DNA from: Cyanoderma ruficeps
Lineage: Eukaryota; Chordata; Aves; Passeriformes; Timaliidae
Length of the DNA: 64,000 nt
NCBI GenBank assembly: GCA_008694505.1
Contig: VZDJ01000216.1
Coordinates: 451,455-515,454, forward strand
Direction: 5' to 3'
The notes under the pieces are model-generated. The model did not search any database and was not told the origin of the DNA. It saw only the letters and a program-made list of their open reading frames with translations. This document shows, piece by piece, positions 55,379-64,000 of this stretch (positions within the stretch are counted from its first letter, which is position 1; every line of letters starts with the position of its first letter). The position numbers and the translations under genes are program-made.

Positions 55379-57165
55379 GTGCTGTCCTCTGTCCCCATTC
55401 CCAGCCTGGAGCCGTTCCCGGGGCAGGGAGGCACCACGCTGGGGCTCCCCAGCCCCTCTCAGCAGTGCCAGCTCCGGAGGGTGGGTCGGGAGAGGTTTGG
55501 GGGGCTCGGACACGGCCCTGGCACCCCCGGCGGGGGCAGGGAGCTTTGTCACCCTTGGCGTGGCCCCGCTGCCCCCACCCGTGGTGACCTCGGCCTCGTC
55601 TCCCCGCTGTGTGTGAGGACGGAGCCTGGCCTCTCTCCCCGCTTTCGGGAAGCACCAGGATGATGGTCCTGCTCTGTGCCTTTGGTGTTGGTCCCGCACA
55701 GAGAACCCCCAGCGCCTTCCCCATGCGGAGCCCCACGCCCCGCCAGGGCATCCCAGGGACCCCAGCCCAGGGGGCAGGTGCTGAACCTCCCCTGGGAGGT
55801 CACTTGTTGATGGGTTATCTGCACTGCCCTGGCACACGCTTGTGTTGGTGGGAAGGAGAGGGGCAGTGAGCAGACACCGAACTCCAACTCCAGCAATTAA
55901 ATATTAGAAGCAATTTCTATTCTGTTCTGGGAGAAGCAGGCTCCTTGGGGGTGGTTTGTCACACCTGGAGCTGGACACACCAAACCACCCGCTGAGAGCT
56001 CCTGGGACACTGTGATTCCTTGGATTTGGGAATCCTGAGGGCTGCTCCATGGGCTTAAAATGGGGTGGATTTGACTTCACCTGTGTGGGGTTGCTTTGAA
56101 CAAATTACTAAAAGTTAAACCAGTTAATTGGAGCCTTCTCTGGTTGTGGGTGACTGACGGTGTTCAGCTACCAGCAAATCCAGGTCAGGAATGGCAATGA
56201 ACTGCCGTAAATTCCACATCCCGCAGTGTGCAGGCAGTGCTTGGATCCATGTCCGTGCTCTAAATTGCCTCCAGACAGCGAGATCGTCACCATTTCCCCT
56301 CGCAGCTGCTGAGCCCTGCAGACTTCCAAGGTTCCAGCCCTTGAGTTGTGCTCATTTTTTATTCCTTTCCTTGAAGGCCCTGACACATCCCCGGGATCCG
56401 GCGGCTCCCGGCTGGACGCGCTTGGGCGTTGCTAAATCACATTTAAGGAAAACAGCTCAGAGCGTCCCACACGCGGACCCAGCGCCTGCCAGGGCTGCCA
56501 GCGGCAGCCAGATTTGGGCTTTTTATTCAGAATGACACAGGAAAGACGGAATGTCTCTCCTCCGACCCCGGCAAGGGTCACACAGATGGCTCCCAGCCCC
56601 AGCAGAGCTTTAGGACACGGGATAATTCCCATGCACATGAGCTCTGCTGCTTCCTCTTGTGTAACTGCAGGATTTTTGCAGCTGGAAGTCAGAGGTCCCA
56701 CAGCTCAAACCACAAGAGCAGAGCTGAGAGCTTTGCCAAGAGGGGCCAGGGCTGGAATTTCCTCCTGGTACATATTTAGAGCGGGAGAGACCTGAGCTGT
56801 GGGTTCACATCTGGGGCTGTGGATGCTCCTGGGGAGGAGGGTGCTCAGGAGGCAGAGCTGGGAGTTATTCCCTGAGGGAATTGCAAAGCTCCCGCTGCTT
56901 CCACACCTGTGGGCGGTGTTGAGCTTAAGTTAAGCAGGCATTGAAGTTCAAAAATCCATCCCAAATCCATGGGCAAGCCCACCAACCCTGCCACAGGCCT
57001 TCCTCTCCCACATGGCAAAGGCCATCCCAGAGCAGGGAAATCTGCATTTCCAGGGAAATCTCCCTTCCCTCAACCAGATTGCACAGGTCAAGGTGGAGCC
57101 AGGTGGTGACAGCCAGACTCTGCAGGATCCTCAAGCTTGGGTGTGGATCAGCCCAGGGATCATCC
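55379..57165. other. No gene recognised
   Basis: GC-rich to 55800, then mixed unique sequence. No repeat family or exon was recognised. Frames are short or overlap one another on opposite strands. Confidence 0.45.
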
Positions 57166-57490
57166 CACGGATCTTCCATGGATCAGCCCAGGGATCTCCC
57201 ATGGATCTGCCCCAGGATCAGCCTAGGGATCTCGCATGGATCAGCCAGGGATCAGCCCCCAGATCAGCCCAGGAATCTCCCATGGATCAGCCCAGGGATC
57301 TCGCATGGATCAGCCCCTGGATCAGCCCCTGGATCAGCCCAGGGATCTCCCATGGATCAGCCCAGGGTTCTCCCATGGATCAGCCCCAGGATCAGCCCAG
57401 GGATCTCCCATGGATCAGCCCAGGGATCTCCCATGGATCAGTCCCCGGATCAGCCCAGGGATCTCCCATGGATCAGCCAGGGATCAGCCC
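57166..57490. repeat. Minisatellite, ~23-bp GGATCAGCCCAGGGATCTCC unit
   Basis: About 14 units with short (GGATCAGCCCCT) and long variants. Because the unit is not a multiple of three, all three forward frames show similar peptides, which marks the long frames here as repeat artefacts. Confidence 0.95.
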
Positions 57491-58189
57491 ATTCCCACCT
57501 GCTCCCGTTTGTCATTCCTGGCCTGGACTTTCTCATTTTGCAGAAATCCTTGCAGGATGACAGCTCTTCCTACAAATGCCTGTGTTTGCTTGCAGCCTTT
57601 GGATGCAGATGGAAAATCCTCCTTTGGCCATTTGGACTCTGGTTTTTGATGGACATTTCCACCTGAGGCCCTGGGCCGGATCCTTTCCTAGGGAGCATTT
57701 ATTAAACCACAGCTTGTTCCCCCCAGTCGGGGCGGGCCCGGGGGCTGTTTGGGGAGCCAGCCCAGGCAGCCGGCCCCACACACACAGAGCTGGCAGCAAA
57801 TTCACTTTCTACCGCCTTTTTCCAGCTGCAGCGGCTGCTCACACCCCCCGTAACACCAGAGCAGTGAATCATGTTCCCGTTATATCCCCGCACATCCCGC
57901 TGCATCCCCGCCCGGCCCCAGCGCTGCCTTTGCTGCCTGTCCCCTTCTTTGTCACCCCTCGGGAGGACGGGCAGGGTGGCCGGGTGGCCCCGGGGCGGTG
58001 ACACACCCTGCCCGCAGCAGCGCCACCCCCGCAGGTGCCTCTGGCGCTCCTCAGGGCGCAGGATTGATCCCGGGACGAGTTCCCAGCAAGCCCGAACTGA
58101 AAGCTTTCCCTGCTCTGTTTTAAAATGATTATTTAGTTAATTGTTCTTCGAACAGAAGCGAAAGGGCTCCCTCTGCTGCCGTGCGGGGC
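57491..58189. other. No gene recognised
   Basis: Unique sequence, CpG-richer near 57840-58080. No exon, RNA or mobile element was identified. Confidence 0.45.
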
Positions 58190-58378
58190 GGAGAGGACAG
58201 GGATCGGGCGGGAGAGGAGAGGGATCGGGCGCGACAGGACAGGGATCGGGCGGGAGAGGAGAGGGATCGGGCGCGACAGGACAGGGATCGGGCGGGAGAG
58301 GAGAGGGATCGGGCGGGAGAGGAGAGGGATCGGGCGCGACAGGACCGGGATCGGGCGGGAGAGGAGAGGGATCGGGCG
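58190..58378. repeat. Minisatellite GGGATCGGGCGGGAGAGGA
   Basis: About nine 20-bp units, GGGAGAGGAGA and GCGACAGGACA variants, ending at an N (58379). CpG-containing and purine-rich. Confidence 0.95.
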
Positions 58379-58379
58379 N

Positions 58380-58490
58380 CAATCCCGCAGGGGTGTTGCA
58401 GCTCCTGCTGCAGGCAGTGAGGGCAATCCCGCAGGGGTGTTGCAGCTCCTGCTGCAGTGAGGGCAATCCCGCAGGGGTGTTGCAGCTCCT
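58380..58490. repeat. Tandem repeat, ~36-bp unit x3
   Basis: CAATCCCGCAGGGGTGTTGC followed by AGCTCCTGCTGCAG, three times, directly after the preceding array; the N at 58379 separates the two. Confidence 0.92.
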
Positions 58491-59022
58491 GCCTTCCTCT
58501 CCCGTTGTGCCGAGGGGTGGGGTGCCCCCCGTGCAGCACAGCCTGGGCAGCTCGGTGTGACCCCACGTGTGCCGGGGGTGCCTCAGGAAGGCTCCACATC
58601 CCACAGCTCCAACCTGCACCCGGCCCCTCCCCTGCCCCAGCCCCTCGCTGAGCCCCCAGGATCGGCTCTGGGAGCCAGGGATGGAGCAGGATCCAGGCAA
58701 AGTCCCTGTCCCCAGCTCCACCCAGGCCAGCCCTGAGTAACCCAAACTCTTGGGCACAACCCTGCAAATTAGAACAAGATAAACCAAGGGCTCACCAAGG
58801 TGAGGGAATAGTTTTTTCCTCATCCAGAGAGATTTTAGGTGAAGGTTTGGGTTGGGACCTCTGCCCACAGGTGGCCCCTCCAGTGGGCTCTCAGGTGCTG
58901 GGGAGGAGCTGTGCCAGTTCCCAAGACCAGAGGTGACACAAATTCCTTTTACAACAGAGTCTGGATGTGAGGGAGGGCTCCAACAACATAACATAATGTT
59001 TCTCTGGATGGATTTGGAATGC
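58491..59022. other. No gene recognised
   Basis: Unique sequence. Composition shifts abruptly from GC-rich to AT-rich around 58980, leading into the C-free tract. Confidence 0.5.
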
Positions 59023-59161
59023 TTAGATAAGTTTATATAATTTTTAAATTTTTTTATAATTATGTTTATGTGTTAGTAAAAGAATTGTTTGATTTTGAAG
59101 GATAGTATGTTTAATATTGTTGATGTTTGTTAGTATATTATTGATTGTAGTGGGTGTGGTA
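59023..59161. other. 139-bp C-free tract
   Basis: No cytosine occurs on the plus strand from 59023 to 59161, and only two more up to 59220, while G is common (26 in 59041-59160). The tract sits next to a minus-oriented LTR end (59242-59275). Such strand-specific loss of C fits C-to-T change on this strand, equal to G-to-A in the element's sense strand. Confidence 0.85.
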
Positions 59162-59275
59162 CTGGTTTGTTTATTTAGTTAATTAGTTTATTTAATTTGA
59201 TTTAATTGTGAATCAATTTGCTTTGAGATGTGAAGCAACGTGCTTTGAGAATTCTCTACAAATCCATTTCCCACA
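59162..59275 (-). mobile_element. LTR 5' end fragment (family shared with 29666-30136)
   Basis: The 34 bases at 59242-59275 equal 30103-30136 (TGTGGGAAATGGATTTG at the start in minus sense). A looser match (ATGTGA) follows. Beyond that the two copies do not align by eye, so this is a diverged, truncated or heavily mutated member. Extent to the left is uncertain and may include the C-free tract. Confidence 0.6.
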
Positions 59276-60343
59276 AAGGTGAGTTTAAACCTCAGAGGAG
59301 AGGGGACAGGTGACAAGCACAGAAGGTCCCCCTGAGGGGCAGGAGTGACACAAACCACGGAACATCCAGCCATAAAACCATAAATAAAGCGGGGCCGCAG
59401 GCAGGAGAGGTGCCCCGAGGAGGAAAGGGTGAGTCAGGGCTGAGCCCGCCCCTGCTCTGGAATCCCGGCAGGGCAGCAGCAGCTCCGAGCGTGGCCCTGG
59501 CAGAAAGGCTGAATGACTCACGGGCTCCAGTTACTATGGACTTGTTTACACTGGCCCTGGGGATTGAAAAAAAAAGGAGGAAAAAACGCTACAGAGCCCA
59601 CCCAAAATGAGCTAAATGGAAGGATGTTGATGACACAGAGGGGGATAACTCAGAGGAATGACTCCACAGGCCCAGGAAATTTCCAGGAGGACTCTGGAGG
59701 GCTCGGGGGTGAACTCAGGGATTAATTAATCCCCAGACTGGGGCTCCTCCCGGTGCCGGATGGGTGGGACATGGCAAGTGTGATCCTGGTGGTTTTTAAG
59801 GATTCTTGGAGGAATGTGAGGAACAAGAGAGCAGAAAGTCCAACTCCCACGTGGAGCAAACTGTTGGGACTCCTACAGACCAGGGTTCAGGGAAGAATCA
59901 GCTGAAGAACCTCAGCGTGGCTTTGGCAAATATTCTGGGAAATATTAAAACTCCTGGCAATGTGCAGCAATGGGGGACGAGCTGACGTGGCATTAACAGC
60001 CATTAATTGGGCAATTTACAAATTAATAGTTGAGGGGAGGAAATCTGTAAAAAGGATTGGAATAAAACAGGAGCGTGGGAGTTTCTGTCCCCGGGGAAGG
60101 TCACCAGAGGGGTTCCCCAGGAGCACAGGGCTTTCACATGGAATTCATTGCCACGGAGGGTTTCCACGCCGGTAATTCCTGAGCCAGCTCCAGCCCTGTC
60201 AGAGCTGGAGGTGCAGGCACAGCCTCGGGCTCCTGCTCTGGCTGTCACGGGCTGCAGGTGCCAGAGGGGCACCATCACTTTCCATCAGCAATTCTTCAGC
60301 AGCATAAAGCAGGCTCAGGAAGGGGAGCTGGGGTTAGGGGGAC
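59276..60343. other. No gene recognised
   Basis: Unique sequence with an A-run near 59568-59586. No exon-like block stands out. Confidence 0.45.
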
Positions 60344-60420
60344 CTTTGGCATGATCACAGGGGCCGTTTCCTTTGGCATGATCACAGGGGCCGTTTCCTT
60401 TGGCATGATCACAGGGGCAT
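60344..60420. repeat. 27-bp tandem repeat x3
   Basis: TTTGGCATGATCACAGGGGC followed by CGTTTCC, in nearly perfect copies. Confidence 0.93.
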
Positions 60421-62059
60421 TTCCACAGCAGCAAACTCAGCTGTTGGAGCGGGTTTCTGGGCAATGATGAACTCAGTACCTGACATGACCTCAGGAGGCT
60501 GCAGCTCCATGGGATTGCCTCTTGGGCTTTAAATCCTGTCTCCTCCTCCTCCTCTCAAAATATCCCTTAGGAAAGGGTGCTCCCCTTCCCAGGCTGCATG
60601 AGAGGCAAAGCCAGCCATCCTCCCCCAGCTCTGGATTTCAGCTGTGCCCACTGAACACCCCCAGGGGGGATTTTCTGCAGGCTCCAAGTGCCCAGACCTG
60701 GCTGCCCAGTGCCCACAGCATCCTGGACACCACTGAGGGAAGGGAAACTGCCCGGGGAGGGCTTTGGGGTTGGAATGTCCCCATGCATCCCAGGAATGTT
60801 AAAGCACAGGGCCAGAGCAAGCACTGCCTCTGTGCCTGAATCCAGCACCTGCACAGGTGGAGGGAGGGAGGGAGGGGACAGGTCTCCACTGTCACCAAAC
60901 AGCGACAGCAGGGTCGGTGTGGGCACCCCAGGCAGCCAGAGTGCCCCAGGGCCTGGGCTGCCCCAGCTCCTCCCTGGCTGGCCCGAATTTCAAGGACCCC
61001 AAGGAGGCTGTGCCTGTGAAATGAGGATAATCCCGAGCCCACCTTCCAGCTGTGCTGGCACCATCCCAGCCCTATTTTGCTATTTCAGAGCTATAGTATT
61101 TATTCATCATTATTATTATTAGTATTATTAGTATTATTATTAGTATTATTATTATTATTACTATTACTATTGCTCCTGGAGCATTTCTGCTCTGTAAACC
61201 CTCCAAGTTCAGCCCCACCCAGGTCTGAGGTGGGGCCAGCATTACCCAGCTGATGCTCAAGAAGTTGACTCAGTGCGGAGTCCTGGGGCTGGTGGAAAAA
61301 AGCACATTCAGAGCATTTCTCTGCTCTGAGGCAACTCCCACTTCCTGCTCCCCAGGAAACCCCAGCACACAGCGAGTCAGAATCAAACCAGACTCACACC
61401 CAACTGGAGCAGAGATAAGAAATTTGGTTCAGATCCATGACAGAAACGCAATAAACTGCCAGTTTCTCAGAAGCCAAAAGCCTGAATGTTTGCCAAGAGC
61501 TAAAAATAACCCAAAGGAAGGCTCTATTTAAAGGCACCTACTAAGAAATGCCTCTGTCCTTGGTTAAATAAACTGCAACTTCCAGAAAAGCCCTGTTTTC
61601 CAGGAGTCTGGGGGGAGCTTTGGCAGCAGGTGAATAAACATTAAGTCCAAAGCTTTTAACACATTTTAGAAGCAGCAGCTCGTGGCTGGAGCTGTGCCAG
61701 CCCCTGGGCCCAGCAGCAACAGGGGCAGGCTGGGCTGGGGCAGGAAGGATTCCCACTCCTCCCTGCAGGACCTGCCCACACCCCTGTGCCTGCTGAAGGG
61801 TCTTTACCTCGGGGTTTGACTGAATTTGGCCTCTCTACATTGATTCCCTAGAAATAACTGATCCCTTCCATGTAAACAGGGACTGAAGTTCCTCTGGGGC
61901 GGGCACTGAGCAGGGTCTGGGCAGGGGGGCACCTCTGGGTGCCCCCAAAAGGAGAGGAGCCCTGGAGAGACAAGACTTCAGCTCTGCATGGTGACAACTC
62001 CAGCAGCTTGGGCAGCGCCTGCCCAGGGAAAACTCCGCAGAGCCCTGGGTGACAGGAGG
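60421..62059. other. No gene recognised
   Basis: Includes a TTA/TTAG microsatellite (61092-61170). Otherwise unique sequence with chance frames. Confidence 0.45.
61092..61170. repeat. (ATT)n microsatellite with ATTAGT interruptions
   Basis: About 80 bp of ATT triplets with TAG and ACT variants. Confidence 0.92.
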
Positions 62060-62877
62060 TGTTGGGGAAGGTGAATCAGGGAGACCTTATAAATATGATT
62101 GCTTAGCAAAAGATTCTGAAAATATGAAACCTATAATCAAAATAGAAATGAAAGCTTGCTTTGAGTTGTAGGATACCGAGCCTTAGTTTCTATATAACCT
62201 GAAAACAATAGCCTAGCCATCTGAAGGAGAATCCCTTTGGATTGAACAACACCCTTCTGCTGGCTGAGGGATCCAAAGGTCAATGTAGCAAAAGAGAATC
62301 GTCTAAAGAGTAGTTTCTAGAGTTTAAAATATAACACAGTATGGTAATGGAGTAGTTCTTATAAGCTGTATGTAGATTCTATAGGATTCTGTGACTTGTA
62401 CAGGTTGGTCAGTGTAAATCAGAATATTCAACACAAAAGCAGATATAACGCGTTGTAACAAGATCTCGCACTCTGGCTCTCTCTGGCTCTCTCTTGCCCT
62501 CTGACCTCTGACCCCTGCCCTCTGACCCCTGCCCTCTGACCCCTGCCCTCTGACCCCTGCCCTCTGACCCCTGTGCTCTGACCCCTGCGCTCTGACCCCT
62601 GCCCTCTGACCCCTGTGCCCTGACCCCTGTGCTCTGACCCCTGCCCTCTGCCCCCTGCCATCTCGCTCATACCTCTTGCCCTCGTTCCCCCCTGCCCTTG
62701 ATCTCTTTCCCCTCTTCTTTTCTCTCTCCCGCTCGGGCACGTTTATAGCTGTGGCTGCAGCGTGAGCAGAGCTCTTGCACCCACAGTCTGTGCAATAAAC
62801 TGCACGTTTCAGGAGCTGCCCTGGGCTCCAGAGATCTCTGCCATCGACATCCTGTCTGCATCATATCAGCTCCTACA
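62060..62877 (+). mobile_element. Solo LTR with internal minisatellite
   Basis: Begins TGTTGGGGAAGG and ends CTCCTACA (imperfect inverted ends). It has a TATA-like TTTATAG near 62741 and AATAAA at 62792-62797, followed by a U5-like segment. Flanks AGGAGG (62054-62059) and AGGAAC (62878-62883) match 4 of 6, so the target duplication is weak. A CTCTGACCCCTGCC minisatellite lies inside its U3 part. No internal retroviral genes. Confidence 0.6.
62495..62665. repeat. 14-bp minisatellite CCTCTGACCCCTGC
   Basis: About 12 tandem units with GCTC/GTGC variants, inside the plus-oriented LTR. Confidence 0.92.
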
Positions 62878-62879
62878 AG

Positions 62880-62885
62880 GAACTG
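62880..62885. repeat. Target-site duplication, left copy (GAACTG)
   Basis: Identical to 63509-63514. The two copies bracket the minus-oriented solo LTR exactly; 6 bp is the length typical of ERVK-class (beta/alpharetrovirus-like) integration. Confidence 0.75.
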
Positions 62886-63508
62886 TGTTGCGGTGTGTGG
62901 TGTTACCCTCGGCACGGCCAGCCCCGACACCGCGGCAGTTCTTGGGGTTCGGCAGCCGGGAAGCGTCAGCAAGACGATGGCAAGAGGAGAAGGGAGGGAC
63001 ACTCCAGAGGCTTGGAGCGAAACCGGGTTTATTGGGATCAGCACAGACCCCTCGCCTTGTGTCCGGTGCCTCAAGAGTGACCCCGAGCACGGGGAGAGAG
63101 GGTTTTGTTACAGAAGGTGGGGTCTCAGGGAGGGCAGGAACAGAGCCCAGGGGGTACAGCATGGAGTGGTTGTTAACACAACATACACACACACATGGAG
63201 AGAGGAGGGGAAAGGTTCCAACCCAGCCAGTCACCAAAGGCCCCTCTCAGAAGCTTCTGGACTTGGGGGACAGGTCTTGGGGTGACTGACAGGGCGGGAA
63301 AGGCTCCTGACACCTGATGGACAGGCAGCCAAGGCGGGAAGAGCAAACCAATCAGGAGCTGGATTTGGGGGGGGCTGTGGGGAAAAGGAGCAACTTTGGG
63401 TTACAAAGAGAAGCTGGGGCACAGCAAACTGAACAAGGGCACAAAGAAAAGCCATTTTGTGCAACCCTAGACTTACAGCAAACTTATTGTACAGAACACA
63501 CCACCACA
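62886..63508 (-). mobile_element. Solo LTR, ERVK-class by 6-bp duplication
   Basis: In minus sense it starts TGTGGTGGTGTG and ends CACACCGCAACA, matching inverted ends at 10 of 12 positions, flanked by GAACTG on both sides. AATAAA (minus) lies near 63033-63028, about three quarters of the way along, leaving a U5 of roughly 140 bp. Length is 623 bp. No retroviral genes are present, so it is a product of LTR-LTR recombination. Confidence 0.82.
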
Positions 63509-63514
63509 GAACTG
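63509..63514. repeat. Target-site duplication, right copy (GAACTG)
   Basis: Right-hand partner of 62880-62885. Confidence 0.75.
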
Positions 63515-63639
63515 TGCCAGAGCTGGAGGAGCAGCCCTGTTTAAAGGGACAATAAACTCCTGCTAAGGGTGTCTGACAAGGACATGGGGCAGAAATGAAC
63601 CTGAGCCATCAACCACAGAAGGGACGTCTGGGCTGGTTA

Positions 63640-64000
63640 AACAAAGCAGTATTTTAATTTCAAGATTTTATAAATACGCATTTACAAAAGGAAGGTATCA
63701 ATCCAAAGAGTTAAACAAAGGTACAGCTGCCAGTGCTGCAGAGCACAGGGACAGGAACCAGGTCAACAAACCCCAATTCACAGCCCAGGGGGCAAAAAGA
63801 AACCACGTCCTTCATTTACAGCTCCTCACCCAGAACCCCAGCACCTGCTGCTGTGGAGGCACAAGCTCCAGGGACAGAGCCCCAGGGAAAGGAACTGACC
63901 CCTCTGCAGAGATGAGCTGAGAACAGAGCACTGCCACCCCACTGAGCCCTGCCACCCCACTGAGCCCTGCCACCCCACTGAGCCACCCACTGAGCACTGT
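63640..64000 (-). other. 3'-UTR-like segment at right edge
   Basis: In minus sense, CA-rich unique sequence runs into TTTGTAAATGCG, TATTTATAAAATC and an ATTAAA near 63657-63652, resembling the end of a transcript. A neighbouring minus-strand gene beyond 64000 is possible (TVP23-type genes lie next in mammals), but no codon of it is visible. A CCACCCCACTGAGCCCTG repeat fills 63935-63990. Confidence 0.25.
63935..63990. repeat. 18-bp tandem repeat x3
   Basis: CCACCCCACTGAGCCCTG copies running toward the window end; the array may continue beyond. Confidence 0.88.

Noticed and set aside
56941..57666. 241-residue frame with SHGSAQGSPMDQP-like repeats
   Set aside because: The 23-bp minisatellite cycles through all three frames, giving similar peptides in each; no splice or start context.

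Overview
This window is nuclear DNA from a bird, most likely a songbird. It has spliced vertebrate genes, many truncated CR1 LINE tails (the dominant avian retrotransposon), several solo-LTR-like endogenous retrovirus remnants, high GC and dense minisatellites typical of a small avian chromosome. Nothing points to a bacterium, phage or plasmid. The species call is an inference from repeat content and gene order.

Three recognisable genes lie on the minus strand. At the left edge is the 5' end of PMP22: promoter/CpG island, a non-coding first exon ending near 1782, and the first coding exon at 899-799. The remainder of PMP22 lies beyond position 1. TEKT3 (tektin-3) is complete at 16219-8964, with seven coding exons that join in phase into a 495-residue protein carrying the tektin signature RPNVELCRD. 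At 37451-37072 is the last coding exon of a diverged CDRT4 homologue. The order PMP22, TEKT3, CDRT4, all in the same orientation, matches the human 17p12 (CMT1A) neighbourhood. An exon-like block at 50185-50063 on the same strand has good splice sites and an open frame, and its phase would splice directly into the CDRT4 exon. Its identity is unproven. A 3'-UTR-like segment at about 63640-63720 may mark the tail of a further minus-strand gene beyond the right edge.

Layout: 1-2000 PMP22 5' part; 2000-8960 intergenic with one CR1 and AT-rich unique stretches; 8964-16243 TEKT3 with three CR1-related insertions or expansions in introns; 16250-37000 intergenic, rich in CR1 fragments, an N gap inside a minisatellite (22171-22304), a local duplication (25.3/26.3 kb) and two LTR-like elements (28.8-30.1 kb); 37.0-37.5 kb CDRT4; 37.5-64 kb mostly non-coding, dominated by minisatellites, CR1 tails and, at 62.0-63.5 kb, two abutting solo LTRs, one with a clear 6-bp target-site duplication.

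I did not find a novel multi-gene system. The observations most worth a second look are a 139-bp stretch without a single C next to an LTR end (59023-59161), which may record cytosine deamination; the unassigned exon at 50 kb; and a CR1 tail grown into an octamer microsatellite 26 bp from a TEKT3 splice donor.
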